A stretch of 64,000 nucleotides of DNA from the NCBI RefSeq assembly GCF_003945385.1, contig NZ_AP018920.1:7068001-7132000 (forward strand). The letters are read 5' to 3'. Source of the stretch: Pseudonocardia autotrophica. Its GTDB lineage: Bacteria; Actinomycetota; Actinomycetes; Mycobacteriales; Pseudonocardiaceae. The translations under genes and the position numbers were made by a program. Below the pieces are notes generated by a model, which was not told the DNA's origin, searched no databases, and saw nothing but the letters and a program-made list of their open reading frames with translations. Shown here in pieces: positions 1 to 9,092 of this stretch (positions are counted from its first letter, which is position 1; every line of letters starts with the position of its first letter).

Positions 1-371
1 GGGTCATGCAGATGGCCTCTCAACGAAGACCGGACGGTGGACGAGTGGCGGGTCCGGGTCCGGCAGTTCTCGACGGTCGTGACGTACGGGAGTCATGGCA
101 AGGCGGTGCCCGTCGTGGCCAGAGCGGGAGCCGAACGGGATGCACGCTCGCCTGTGAGTCTGGGCCGTGACTGTCGATGTGTGAAATGACTCTTCGGAGG
201 CATATCAATGCGTCGACCGCATCATGGCTTGTCCCAGGAGCGTCGGCCTCTGAGACCGGATGCCGGGTGGTAAGTACAGTCACACGGAGCAACGTCGATG
301 CGGGGCGGACACTGCTTTGAGTGGACGCGCGGCGTGGTCAGGCACTGCCGTCGGCTCGGCCCAACGCAGGT
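1..371. other. No gene recognised at left edge
   Basis: Open frames here are short and lack a convincing ribosome binding site or recognisable protein. The stretch lies just downstream of the response regulator stop, so it probably holds that operon's 3' end. I see no clear terminator hairpin. Confidence 0.4.
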
Positions 372-1037
372 CTACGGATCGAGAAGGTGCAGATCGGCGG
401 CGACGCGGACCAGCTCGGCGCGCCGGCGCACGTGATGGCGACGCATCATCGATGCCACGTGGTACTTCACGGTATGTGGGCTGATGTGGAGAAGTGCCCC
501 GATCTCGTGGTTGTCTGCGCCGCGACCGATGGCACGCACGATGCTCAGCTCTCGTTCCCCGAACTCTGCAGCAGGGGAGCGGCCCCGGGCGGAGCGCCGC
601 AGCAGGGGAGCGGCGAGCTCGGAGTCGAAGTAGCTTCCGGTCTGCTGGACCGTGCGTAAGATCTCCGGCAGCCGCCGGACCGAGGTTTCCTTGACCACGT
701 AACCGGAGGCTCCGGCGTCGATGGCCTGGGAGAGCAGTTCCGTGTTGCCGTACGCGCTGAATAGGATCACCGCGGGGGCGGTGTCACACGCGGTGATCTC
801 CCGGCACAGGTCGATCCCGCTGCCGGTGGAGTGCTCGCCGATCCGCAGGTCGACGATGGCGACGTCTGGCTGCACGCGAGCGATCAGGGACGCACCGTCG
901 TTCCTTGTGGTCGCCGCCCCGAGGAACTCGAGGTCTGGTTCGCGCTCGGCCATCGCCTGGAGACCGTCGTGCACGATCTCGTGGTCGTCGACGACGCAGA
1001 ATCCGATCACGAGGAGATCCTTCCCGGTCCCGGCCAT
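372..1037 (-). CDS. LuxR/NarL-family response regulator
   Basis: Cytoplasmic DNA-binding partner of the histidine kinase encoded just upstream. Seen: an N-terminal receiver domain (about residues 8-130) with the acidic pair in VVDDHE, phospho-acceptor Asp63 in IVDLRI, Ser94 and Lys116 of the switch, then a C-terminal LuxR helix-turn-helix (about 158-218, ISPHTVKYHV). Length of 221 residues is normal for the NarL family. The start overlaps the 3' end of the kinase gene by about 30 bases, so the two are co-transcribed and probably translationally coupled. The target is unknown; the nearest candidate is the divergent wrbA-like/amidase/rutA-like operon beyond the IS3 element (inference). Confidence 0.9.
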   Translation of the reverse strand: MAGTGKDLLVIGFCVVDDHEIVHDGLQAMAEREPDLEFLGAATTRNDGASLIARVQPDVAIVDLRIGEHSTGSGIDLCREITACDTAPAVILFSAYGNTELLSQAIDAGASGYVVKETSVRRLPEILRTVQQTGSYFDSELAAPLLRRSARGRSPAAEFGERELSIVRAIGRGADNHEIGALLHISPHTVKYHVASMMRRHHVRRRAELVRVAADLHLLDP

Positions 1038-2629
1038 GTCGGGACGGCCGCGTGGACCTCGATCCCAAGCGGGTCGGCCTTGTGCACGGCCAGACGCCCG
1101 TCCACCCGTTCGACCGCGGCCCTCATAGCCTGCAACCCCAGATGAGGGTGATCGGTGGTGGGTCCTCCGGGCCCTTCTCCTGTTTCGACTCGGCCGGCAC
1201 CGTCATCGACGACCAGCAGGCGGCTGGTGAGAGATCCGGGTACCAGACGAATGATCACATGATGCCCGCCGGAGTGTCTTTCTGCGTTGGTGACGGCTTC
1301 CAGCCCGACACGTACCAGGGCCTCCGCTGAAGCACGAGCGAGCTCGATGTCTTCACCATCGAGCTCAGGAGAACGTGAAAGCCGTCCCTGCGGCGCCGTC
1401 AAGATCTGCTCGAGCACTTCGGATGCCCGGACGCCGCCGATATCGCCGCGGCTGAGGAGGCTGCCGACTTCTCCGCGCAGTTGTCCGAGGCAGGACTCCG
1501 CAGCTTCAGCGATCGTTGCAAGATCGGCAGCGACCTCGCTCGTACCCACGGCGTAGCGAGCTTGCTCGGCACGGAAGCCGATGGTGATCAGTCCGCGGAC
1601 CACAGTGTCGTGCAAGTTGTAGGCCACGTCCTCTCGGATCCGTCGTTCCAGAGCGTCGGCCCGCTGGTTCTCTGCGAGCCGCCTGCGCAGGCCGAGCGCG
1701 GCATGATCGGTGAACTCCGCCAGAAGATCCTCGTCGACCTGGGTGAACGCCCGCATCTGCCGGTCACCGACGTACAGCACGCCGGCCACATGATCGTCGA
1801 CTGTGATGGGTGCCGCCATAGCCGAGACGATGCCCTCGCCTCGGGTGATCGTGACGGGAGCAGCGTGGAGGCGCTCGTCCTCTGCGTAGTTGGCGGAGCG
1901 CACCGGTCGTTGCACTGCGCGGGCGAGTCCACCGAGGCCCTGTCCGTGGTGCACCCGTACGTGCCGGAAGTCCGGGGTCCTGATCCCCAGCATCTGATCG
2001 AAAGCGAAGGTGTCCGGTCCGCCGTCGGGAAGCGACAGGTAGGCGACCTCGGACCCGACGAGGAGGTGAGCGGCGTCGAGGACAGCTGCGATCGCGGCGC
2101 GGACGTCGGTTGCTTCGACGGCGGCTTCGGCGACCCTACGGGCGGCTTCGCGTAGCTCCCGGTCGACCTGCCGCGACCCGGTCTCTCGACCGCTACGCAC
2201 GGTCGCCGCCACCAACCGCCCCAGCTCGCTGCGGGCCGTCGGGTCCTCGCCCCAAGGCGTCGGCGCGCGCCCCCCCGTCTGGCCGACCAGGACGGTGCCG
2301 ATCCCCGATGCGTCACGCCAGGGAATCACCAGGGCGGTGGCGAACCGTGCCCTGAGCTCGCGCATGGCCGAGCGGACCTCGAGCTCCACCACGACACGAG
2401 GCTTGCGCCCGGGGAGAGGGCGACTCGTCGTCACCGGCTCGTTGGCCAGGAACGCGGCGGCCGGATCGACGGCGGCCGAGGCGAGCGCCATCAACTCGTC
2501 GCTGCGGCGCCTCGGCCGGTACAGAACCAGGCCCATGTCGGCGGCCAGCAGGACTCGGACCTCCTCGAGGACGGGACCAAGAGCATCGTGGATCGCCCGC
2601 GACCCGCCGCCGTCGACCACGTACTCCAT
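1007..2629 (-). CDS. GAF-domain sensor histidine kinase
   Basis: Sensor of a two-component pair with the downstream response regulator. The start at 2629 is chosen because GGGAGGTGG lies about 7 bases before this ATG; longer readings add an unlikely Arg-rich leader. The 540-residue product has a weak first GAF-like segment, a clear second GAF domain (around residues 160-320), a HisKA_3 dimerisation helix with the phospho-acceptor His in the NLHDTVVRG motif, and a HATPase_c domain with N-box NAERHSGG and a late glycine-rich motif. No transmembrane segments are seen, so it is probably a soluble sensor of a small ligand, gas or redox state, as in the DevS/NarX-like groups. The ligand is not evident from sequence. 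Confidence 0.88.
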   Translation of the reverse strand: MEYVVDGGGSRAIHDALGPVLEEVRVLLAADMGLVLYRPRRRSDELMALASAAVDPAAAFLANEPVTTSRPLPGRKPRVVVELEVRSAMRELRARFATALVIPWRDASGIGTVLVGQTGGRAPTPWGEDPTARSELGRLVAATVRSGRETGSRQVDRELREAARRVAEAAVEATDVRAAIAAVLDAAHLLVGSEVAYLSLPDGGPDTFAFDQMLGIRTPDFRHVRVHHGQGLGGLARAVQRPVRSANYAEDERLHAAPVTITRGEGIVSAMAAPITVDDHVAGVLYVGDRQMRAFTQVDEDLLAEFTDHAALGLRRRLAENQRADALERRIREDVAYNLHDTVVRGLITIGFRAEQARYAVGTSEVAADLATIAEAAESCLGQLRGEVGSLLSRGDIGGVRASEVLEQILTAPQGRLSRSPELDGEDIELARASAEALVRVGLEAVTNAERHSGGHHVIIRLVPGSLTSRLLVVDDGAGRVETGEGPGGPTTDHPHLGLQAMRAAVERVDGRLAVHKADPLGIEVHAAVPTWPGPGRISS

Positions 2630-2794
2630 CCACGCCACCTCCCACGGGCAGGATCGCCGATCCCGCGAGCAACGACGAGCTCCGGCCTCCGCGACTGCCC
2701 GTCTGGCTAGTCGAGCCATAGCTGAACGACCCGGACATCTTGCCGACGAGACTAGGCGCACCGGTAGCTGTCAAGTCAACTGAGACAGTTGATC

Positions 2795-3844
2795 TTACTG
2801 AGTTGGCTGTAGGACGGGTTGATTGATCCACGCCTGCTCGGGCAGGCGCGGCGGGCTGGGCCGGCGACTGAATCGCTCGGGATACTGGGCGTGTGCGCGG
2901 TCGAGGACGGTCTGACGCTGAGCCCGGACCTCGGTCGCGGTGTCGAAGTGGATCGACGCCGGGGTGTGCATGCCGATGCCGGAGTGCCGATGCTCGTGGT
3001 TGTAGTGCTCGAAGAACCGCTCGCAGAACGCGCGGGCATCAGCGAGCGAGCCGAACCGGTCCGGGAAGTCCGGCACGTACTTCAGCGTCTTGAACTGCGC
3101 CTCGGAGAACGGGTTGTCATTCGAGCACTGCGGCCGGGAATGTGACCGGCAGATACCGAGATCGACCATCAGCTCCGATACCGGTTTCGAGGTCATCGAC
3201 CCGCCCCGGTCGGCATGAATCGTCTGCGGGATGACGTGGTTGCGGGCGACTGCGTCGGCGAGGAAATCCTTCGCCACGACGGCATCCTCAGCGTTCGCGG
3301 CGAGCCATCCGACTACGTAGCGGGAGAAGATGTCGAGCACCACATACAGCTTGTACCACTCGCCCTTCCGCGGGCCCTTCAGCGCGGTGATGTCCCACGA
3401 CCACACCTCGCTCGGGCCATGAGCGACCAGCTCCGGGCGCACCCGCGGCGGATGCGTGGCCTGGGCGCGCCGTTCCCGGTTCTGACCCGCTGCGCGGGCG
3501 ATCCGGTACATGCTCGACTGCGAGCACCACCACCGGCCCTCGTCGAGCTCCCGGGCCCACACCTGCGGAATGGCCAGATCCCGGTAGTCCTCGGAGTTCA
3601 GCAGCGCGAGCACGGCGGCACGCTCGTCGTCGGTGATCGTCGAGGGCGGGAGCCGGCGCGCACGGTGCGGGCCGTGCAGCGGCCCGAGCGTCACCCCCGC
3701 CGGGTCGGCGCGGCGGTAGTGCGTGGCCCGCGACCGACCGGTCAACGCGCACGCCGCCTTGATCGACACCTCAGCGGCGCGCAACTCGGTGAACGCGCCG
3801 TTCAACGCCGCTTCCGCGGCGCCGGTGGTTCCTGGTCGTCCGCG
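2795..3844 (-). CDS. IS3-family transposase, OrfB part (DDE integrase)
   Basis: Catalytic half of the transposase of element A. Seen: an HTH_21-like segment near the start, then an rve integrase core with the DDE residues in SWDITALKG, HADRGGS and FSEAQFKTLK, and the usual HxxHRHSGIG region after the Glu. The frame is -1 relative to orfA and the two overlap around 3802-3850. IS3 elements normally make the active OrfAB protein by programmed -1 frameshifting; I see no classic A6G slippery run, so the exact shift site is uncertain and the 5' limit given is approximate. The frame is intact, so the element may be active. Confidence 0.85.
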   Translation of the reverse strand, partial: RGRPGTTGAAEAALNGAFTELRAAEVSIKAACALTGRSRATHYRRADPAGVTLGPLHGPHRARRLPPSTITDDERAAVLALLNSEDYRDLAIPQVWARELDEGRWWCSQSSMYRIARAAGQNRERRAQATHPPRVRPELVAHGPSEVWSWDITALKGPRKGEWYKLYVVLDIFSRYVVGWLAANAEDAVVAKDFLADAVARNHVIPQTIHADRGGSMTSKPVSELMVDLGICRSHSRPQCSNDNPFSEAQFKTLKYVPDFPDRFGSLADARAFCERFFEHYNHEHRHSGIGMHTPASIHFDTATEVRAQRQTVLDRAHAQYPERFSRRPSPPRLPEQAWINQPVLQPTQ

Positions 3845-4278
3845 CTCTCGGACAGCTGCTCCAAGAGCGCGTGCGCTTTTCCCATGATGTCCAACGCGGT
3901 CCGCGTCTTCGTCAGGTCGGATTCGAGTTTCGCGTTCCGGGCCCGGAGCCGTTCCAACTCGGCCGCCTCCGCCGACCGCTTCGGACGTTTCGCCGACCGC
4001 CTCGAATCGGCTACGCCCTCCAGCGCGCCGACGTCCCGGGCCCGGGTCCACTCGATCACGTGCGACGAATACAGGCCCTCCCGGCGCAGGACCGCGCCCT
4101 TCTCACCGTTCGGCGCGTTCTCATACTCCGCGACGATCGCCAGCTTGTATTCCGCGCTGAACGACCTACGCGACGGACGCGGCGACGGACCACCAGCCGA
4201 CCGCGGACCCGACGACGACGCCGTCGACCCGCTGCTGCCGGCCCCCGCACCGCGACGCTCCTCCGATGACACGAGCAC
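3802..4278 (-). CDS. IS3-family transposase, OrfA part
   Basis: DNA-binding half of the transposase of element A, 158 residues from a GTG preceded by GGAGAT. After a Ser/Gly/Arg-rich leader it has a helix-turn-helix of the transposase_8 type (about residues 38-90, SFSAEYKLAIVAEY) and a heptad-rich coiled coil (about 105-145, ELERLRARNAKLESDL) that in IS3 proteins mediates multimerisation. It ends in a basic tail and overlaps orfB in the -1 frame. Confidence 0.85.
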   Translation of the reverse strand: MLVSSEERRGAGAGSSGSTASSSGPRSAGGPSPRPSRRSFSAEYKLAIVAEYENAPNGEKGAVLRREGLYSSHVIEWTRARDVGALEGVADSRRSAKRPKRSAEAAELERLRARNAKLESDLTKTRTALDIMGKAHALLEQLSESADDQEPPAPRKRR

Positions 4279-4331
4279 CAGGATCTCCGATCACGCCCTC
4301 TACTGTGAACCGCTGACTTCAACCTGTCTCA

Positions 4332-4696
4332 GGTGATCTTGGCAGAGAGGGCACGACTGATTCACTGCCTCGCAACCAGCCTGATGTCGACGAAGACTCG
4401 AGGAGGAGCAGTGCCGCCAGCCGGCGCGGGGAGCCCGCCGCATACGCGTTGCCCCCAGGAGAACGCCGCCCGACTCGCGCCGCTCGGCGCCCTCTTGTGA
4501 CGGACCGATCAGTCGTGCCTTCCCACAGAGGCGTCCGGTTCCTGATGTGTTCGAGCTGCCGCTTCTCGTCGCCGACCCTCCCCACGGACCCGGCGCATCC
4601 CGGCTTGTTACGGCCGAACCCCGACAACGGTCACCTCGTCACGACATCCGGCTCGCTCTGGCGATCGCTGTCACTGCTTCTGCCGAAAGGAACTTC
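4332..4696. other. Intergenic region upstream of wrbA-like operon
   Basis: No convincing gene. Before the IS3 insertion this was the distal half of a divergent intergenic region between the two-component system and the wrbA-like operon. The operon promoter is expected here, but I cannot point to a clear -35/-10 pair. Confidence 0.4.
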
Positions 4697-5320
4697 GTGA
4701 GCGTCAAGGTCCTCGCCCTCTACTACAGCGCAACCGGTAACACGGCTGCGATGGCGTCAGCTTTGGCTGACGGTGCTTCGGAGACGGGCGCCGAGATCCG
4801 GCTCCGACAGGCAGTCGAGACGGCACCGCAGGAGGCCATCAATTCCAACCCTCGCTGGCGGGCGTATGTCGACTCCAGCGATCGGGCACCGGCGCCTGCG
4901 CTCGCCGACCTCGAGTGGGCCGACGGCATCGCGCTGGGTAGCCCGACCCGCTTCGGGGGCCCGGCTGCGCAGCTGAAGTCGTTCCTCGACTCTTCGGGTG
5001 GCCTGTGGGCGAGGGGCGCGTTGGCGAACAAGGTCACCACCGCGTTCACAACCGCGTCCACGGCACACGGTGGCCTGGAGTCCACCGTCCTGGCGATGAA
5101 CAACATCTTCTACCACTGGGGGTCCATCGTCCTCCCGCTCGGTTACGCCGCTGACAAGCATCTTCTCGACTCGGGGAACCCGTACGGGAGTTCATTCGTC
5201 TCGCGTCGCTCGGCCGCGCCCGACGAATCGACGCTCGAGGCGTGCCGCATCCAGGGGCGGCGTATCGCCCAGGTCGCCGCGTTCATCGCCGCAGGTCTGT
5301 CCGCGGAGAGTGCAGCGTGA
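4697..5320 (+). CDS. WrbA-like flavodoxin / NAD(P)H:quinone oxidoreductase
   Basis: Predicted FMN-binding flavoprotein that reduces quinones with two electrons, keeping semiquinones low. The GTG at 4697 is chosen because GAAAGGAAC lies 5 bases upstream and the flavodoxin fold begins at once (VLALYYSATGNTAAMA, the FMN-phosphate loop). Further motifs are GSPTRFGGPAAQLKSF and the TTASTAHGG loop near residue 115, both typical of type IV WrbA proteins. Its 207 residues are normal length. It overlaps the next gene by GTGA and is first in a four-gene operon with an amidase and a RutA-like monooxygenase, so it may reduce a quinoid product or support flavin redox chemistry (inference). Confidence 0.85.
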   Translation: MSVKVLALYYSATGNTAAMASALADGASETGAEIRLRQAVETAPQEAINSNPRWRAYVDSSDRAPAPALADLEWADGIALGSPTRFGGPAAQLKSFLDSSGGLWARGALANKVTTAFTTASTAHGGLESTVLAMNNIFYHWGSIVLPLGYAADKHLLDSGNPYGSSFVSRRSAAPDESTLEACRIQGRRIAQVAAFIAAGLSAESAA

Positions 5321-5598
5321 CCCGCTCCGGGAACGGACACGCTGGCTCGCCGACAACGAACGGACGGAGATCGGTGACTTCCGACGAACTCGAGAACGAG
5401 AACGTGCTGAGACGCGAGGCCACACGCCTTGGCTTCGTCCTGAGCACAGCCCAGCAGACCGAGATGCGCGAGCGGATGCTCAGGGTCGAGCCCCTGCTCA
5501 AGCGCTACCGACGTGCGTCCCTCGATCCCACCCGTGAGGCGGTGGATCCTGCGGTCGGTGACCAGTGGCTTCGCCCGGGAGAGGACAACAACCGATGA
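5317..5598 (+). CDS. Small AtzG/GatC-like protein
   Basis: Short protein between wrbA-like and amidase genes. It overlaps both: GTGA with the preceding stop and ATGA with the amidase start, which implies translational coupling. A second possible start at 5374 has GGAG a few bases upstream and gives a 74-residue protein. The C-terminal part (TRLGFVLSTAQQTEMRERML... then PLLKRYRRASLDPT...AVDP) resembles the helical AtzG/DUF4089 and GatC proteins that wrap around amidase-signature enzymes. From position and pattern I infer it is the partner subunit of the downstream amidase; the match is by eye and weak. Confidence 0.6.
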   Translation: MTRSGNGHAGSPTTNGRRSVTSDELENENVLRREATRLGFVLSTAQQTEMRERMLRVEPLLKRYRRASLDPTREAVDPAVGDQWLRPGEDNNR

Positions 5599-7025
5599 GC
5601 GCGGTGCGGCCCACGCAGACGCACGAATGCGATGCCCTCCAGCTCCAGGAACTCTATCGGCGCGGCGACCTCTCACCGCGCGACGTGGTCGAGGACTGCA
5701 TCAGCCGGATCGAGAGGATAAACCCGGAGATCAACTCTGTGCTCGTCGTTCTCGTCGAGCGCGCCCGCGCCGCGGCCGCGGAATCCGAACGCCGATGGCG
5801 CGAAGGGGCACCGCGTCCCCTCGAGGGTGTGCCGATAGGGGTCAAGGACGTCGCCGACATCGCAGGTGTCCCGACCACTGGCGGCTCGGCTCTGTATCTC
5901 GACCACATCGCCGACCGCGATGCCGAGGTGATCCGCCGGACCGAGAACGCGGGCGGCGTGGTGATCGCGAAGGACGCCACGACCGAGTTCGCCATCGGCG
6001 GCCCCCACAACCCGACGTTCGGTGCCGTGCGCAACCCCTGGGATCTGACTCGCTGGAGCGGAGGATCCTCGACAGGCGCCGCGGCGTCAGTGGCCGCGCG
6101 GATGTACCCGCTCGCCATCGGGTCGGACGCAGCCGGCTCGATCCGCATGCCCGCCTCCTGGTGCGGTCTGACCGGGCTCAAGACCACGACCGGAGCTGTG
6201 CCCCGGACCGGGGTGCTCCCCCTGTCGTGGACCACCGAGACGGTGGGCCCCATCGGACGCAGCGCCACGGATGTGGCCCGCTTCTTCGCGGTGCTGCGCG
6301 GGCTGGACACCGCGGATCCACGCTCGGTGCCCACCCCGGCCGACGGCCTGGACACTCTCGCATCCGGGCACGTTCCCAACGACCTCGAAGGGGTACGGAT
6401 CGGCATCGCACGCGACTACTTCCTCGAGGACTGTGACAGCGACGTCCGGCAGAACTTCGAGTCCGCCGTCAATGCGCTGCGCTCCGCCGGCGCCCTCGTC
6501 TCCGACGTGATGTTGCCGCTGGCGCCCGATGCAATGCAGATCGGCTACCTCCTCTTGTTCACCGAGGCCGCCGCAGTCCACCGCGTCAACGCGGACCGAC
6601 TGGGCCGGTGCGACCCGGTCATGGTCCGTCGACTCAGCGAGGGAGTTCTCACGTCGGCCACGGACTATATCCGAGCACTGCAGTATCGATTCCAGCTGCA
6701 ACAAAATTTCGCCGAGGCATTCTCGAAGGTAGATCTCATTGCCGTTCCCACCACCCCGGGAACGGCACCGAACCTCGACGACCTGACCATCCAAATCGAT
6801 GGCGTCCCGAAGCCGATGCACGACGTCCAGTCCCGAGCCGGAATGGTCTGTAACCTCGCCGGCGTGCCGGCCGTAGCATTTCCATCGGGGCTCGACCGCG
6901 CAGGTTGTCCGACCTCGATCCAGCTGATCGCACCTCCACACAAGGAACTGGACGCGCTCACCGCAGTGGCAGTCTACCAATCCGGGACAGAGCACCACCT
7001 CCGAGCTCCCGACATCGCCGCCTGA
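5595..7025 (+). CDS. Amidase-signature family amidase
   Basis: Cytoplasmic hydrolase that cleaves a C-N amide bond, 476 residues. The start at 5595 overlaps the upstream stop as ATGA. The Ser-cisSer-Lys triad of the family is visible: Lys84 in GVPIGVKDVAD, Ser158 in WSGGSSTG and nucleophile Ser182 in SDAAGSIRMPAS. The Gly/Ser-rich core and the length match GatA/AtzF/indoleacetamide hydrolase relatives; the substrate cannot be read from sequence. With an AtzG-like partner and a RutA-like enzyme next door, a role in opening or trimming an amide- or urea-bearing heterocycle is plausible (inference). No GatB is present, so a tRNA amidotransferase role is unlikely. Confidence 0.9.
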   Translation: MSAVRPTQTHECDALQLQELYRRGDLSPRDVVEDCISRIERINPEINSVLVVLVERARAAAAESERRWREGAPRPLEGVPIGVKDVADIAGVPTTGGSALYLDHIADRDAEVIRRTENAGGVVIAKDATTEFAIGGPHNPTFGAVRNPWDLTRWSGGSSTGAAASVAARMYPLAIGSDAAGSIRMPASWCGLTGLKTTTGAVPRTGVLPLSWTTETVGPIGRSATDVARFFAVLRGLDTADPRSVPTPADGLDTLASGHVPNDLEGVRIGIARDYFLEDCDSDVRQNFESAVNALRSAGALVSDVMLPLAPDAMQIGYLLLFTEAAAVHRVNADRLGRCDPVMVRRLSEGVLTSATDYIRALQYRFQLQQNFAEAFSKVDLIAVPTTPGTAPNLDDLTIQIDGVPKPMHDVQSRAGMVCNLAGVPAVAFPSGLDRAGCPTSIQLIAPPHKELDALTAVAVYQSGTEHHLRAPDIAA

Positions 7026-7077
7026 GACGGCACGAGCAACTCAGAAATAACGATCGACACCACGCCGAGGAGACAAC

Positions 7078-8124
7078 ATGGAGTACGGAATCTTTACCCC
7101 GACCATGAACAATGGTTGGGTGATCTCGAAGACGTCGCCGCAGTTCAAGCCCGACTGGTTCCTGATGGAGCAGTGCGGTGCGAAGGCGGAGCACTATGGC
7201 TTCGATTTCATGCTCGCGCCGGTCAAGTTCCGAGGATTCGACGGCGAGACCGAGTTCTGGAACTACACCCTGGATTCCTTCTCGGTCATGGCCGGGCTGG
7301 CAGTGAGCACGAGCCGGATCAAGCTGTACGCATCTATTCCGCAGCTGATGCTTCCTCCGCCCGTCGCCGCAAAGATGGCGGTGACAATCAACGAAATGTC
7401 CGGTGGTCGCTTCGGCGTGAACCTCGTCTCCGGCTGGGAAAAGGAGGAGTACACGCAGATGGGGATCTGGCCAGGGGACGAGCACTTCAAGAACCGATAC
7501 GACCGTGCGAGCGAATATCTGCAGGTGATGCGCGAACTGTGGGTGACGGGCCGATCGGACTTCAAGGGCGACTTCTACCGGATGGACGACTGCCGGCTCG
7601 GGCCGACGCCGACGAGTCCCATCGAAGTCGTCTGCGCGGGCCAATCCGACCGCGGCATGCAGTTCACCGCGGAATGGGCGGACTACCAGTTCCTGAGCTG
7701 CAAGGCAGACCCGGAGGAACTTCGGCAACTGAACGGGCGACTGAAGGCGGCCTCGGACAAGACGGGGCGCAAGATCGGCTCGTACCCATTGTTCGCGGTC
7801 GTGCTCCGCGACACTGACGAAGAGGCCAAGGCCGCGGTCGATGACTGGCGAGCGAACCAGGACCTCGACGCGGTGCAGACCCTGGGCGGTCACGCGAGCA
7901 CGGACTCGGCAGAGGATCAGAAGTCGATCCGCAACCAGCTGCTCGGCTCCGACGCGTTCATGATCGGTTGGGACGTGATCGGCGGCTCGCCGCAGACGGT
8001 GGCAGACAAGATCAACGCACTGGCCGAGGTGGAGGGCACCTCGGGGATCATGTTCACTTTCCAGGACTACCTGGTCGACATGGACAAGTTCGGCAAGGAA
8101 GTCATGCCCCTGCTGAAGCGGTGA
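7078..8124 (+). CDS. RutA-like FMN-dependent monooxygenase
   Basis: Luciferase-like flavin monooxygenase, 348 residues, 53 bases after the amidase. It closely resembles pyrimidine oxygenase RutA by eye: the N-terminal NNGWVIS, KAEHYGFDF, LAPVKFRGFDGETEFW, SGGRFGVNLVSGWEKEEY, MGIWPGD, SDFKGDFYRMDDC and VVCAGQSDRGMQF blocks are all present in RutA order. RutA opens uracil between N3 and C4 with a flavin-N5-peroxide and needs reduced FMN from RutF. Here the rest of the rut genes are absent from the operon; the amidase may take RutB's place. Substrate could be a pyrimidine or another cyclic amide. The IS3 copy 1 lies 41 bases downstream. Confidence 0.85.
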   Translation: MEYGIFTPTMNNGWVISKTSPQFKPDWFLMEQCGAKAEHYGFDFMLAPVKFRGFDGETEFWNYTLDSFSVMAGLAVSTSRIKLYASIPQLMLPPPVAAKMAVTINEMSGGRFGVNLVSGWEKEEYTQMGIWPGDEHFKNRYDRASEYLQVMRELWVTGRSDFKGDFYRMDDCRLGPTPTSPIEVVCAGQSDRGMQFTAEWADYQFLSCKADPEELRQLNGRLKAASDKTGRKIGSYPLFAVVLRDTDEEAKAAVDDWRANQDLDAVQTLGGHASTDSAEDQKSIRNQLLGSDAFMIGWDVIGGSPQTVADKINALAEVEGTSGIMFTFQDYLVDMDKFGKEVMPLLKR

Positions 8125-8195
8125 CCATCAGTCTGTCACCGGCGGCGGTCCGCCGCACCGCGGACTGAGCTTCCCCCGGTTTCCCGGAGTGCGGG

Positions 8196-9092
8196 TTACC
8201 TGTCGGCGTCGCGCTGAGCGCGACGATAGTCGTCCTCGTACTCGTCGGGTGAGAGCCCGCCGAGGCGGGCCTGGATCCGGCGCGGGTTGTACCAGCCGTC
8301 GAGGTAGCGGATCAGGGCGTGCTCGGCCTCGCGGCGGGTCGCGAACGTCGTACCCGGCCAGTACAACAGCTCGATCTTGATCGTGGACCACAGGTTCTCC
8401 GCGAGCGCGTTGTCGTAGCTGTCCCCTGTGGACCCCGTCGACGGGGCGACACCTGCGTCGACCAGGCGCTGGGTGAACCGCAGCGCCGTGTACTGGGCGC
8501 CCTTGTCGCTGTGGAAGATCCACTTTCCGGGTCGGAGGTCCCGCGACCGCAGGGCGTGGTTGAGCGCGGTCAGCACCAGCGCGGTGGTGGCGCGCGGGTC
8601 GGTGGCCCAGCCGACCACCCGGTTGGAGAACGCATCCCGCACGCTGGCGAGCCACAGCACACCCTCGCCGGTGACGATCCTGGTCAGATCGGCCACCCAC
8701 ACCCGGTTCGGCGCGGCGGCGGTGAAGTCGCGTTCGAGCAGGTCCGGAGCCGGGCGGTGGGCCGGGTTCTGCCGGGTCGAGCCGTGCTTCCATCCGCGGC
8801 GCAGATGCGCGCCCTGCAGGCCGTGCTCGCGCATGATCCGCTCGACTCGCTTGCGCCCGACGTGCACGCCCTGGCGGCGCAGCTCCAGCCACACCCGCGG
8901 TGATCCGTAGGCGGCGGCGAACTCGCTGACCGATCGGATCTTCACGATCTGCTCGAGCAGCACCGCGTCGTCGAGGTCGCGTCGCGAAGGGTTCGCTCGG
9001 CGGGCGCGCCAGTCGTAGTAGGTCGAGACGGGGATGCCCAGGACCCGTAGTACGAGACCGGCGGGGAAGTCATGGGTGTCGACGAAGCTCAT
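8196..9092 (-). CDS. IS3-family transposase, OrfB (element B copy 1)
   Basis: DDE integrase-type transposase subunit, about 298 residues. Seen: HTH_21 near residues 45-95 (AAYGSPRVWLELRRQGVHVGR) and the rve core with catalytic residues in VWVADLTRI, HSDKGAQYTALR and YDNALAENLWSTIK. The ATG overlaps the orfA stop as ATGA; a GTG six bases earlier is an alternative start. Intact, and the same protein as in copy 2. Confidence 0.9.
   Translation of the reverse strand: MSFVDTHDFPAGLVLRVLGIPVSTYYDWRARRANPSRRDLDDAVLLEQIVKIRSVSEFAAAYGSPRVWLELRRQGVHVGRKRVERIMREHGLQGAHLRRGWKHGSTRQNPAHRPAPDLLERDFTAAAPNRVWVADLTRIVTGEGVLWLASVRDAFSNRVVGWATDPRATTALVLTALNHALRSRDLRPGKWIFHSDKGAQYTALRFTQRLVDAGVAPSTGSTGDSYDNALAENLWSTIKIELLYWPGTTFATRREAEHALIRYLDGWYNPRRIQARLGGLSPDEYEDDYRRAQRDADR

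Larger units (their letters stand above)
2781..4331 (-). mobile_element. IS3-family insertion sequence (element A)
   Basis: The element has imperfect terminal inverted repeats: 5'-TGAGACAG-TTGA at 2781-2792 and the matching TTGAA..CTGTCTCA at about 4318-4331, with the TG...CA ends typical of IS3. It is about 1.55 kb and carries two overlapping frames, orfA and orfB, on the minus strand. The immediate flanks show no convincing target duplication. It sits in the intergenic region between the histidine kinase promoter and the wrbA-like operon, so it may have separated or changed their promoters. Confidence 0.85.
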
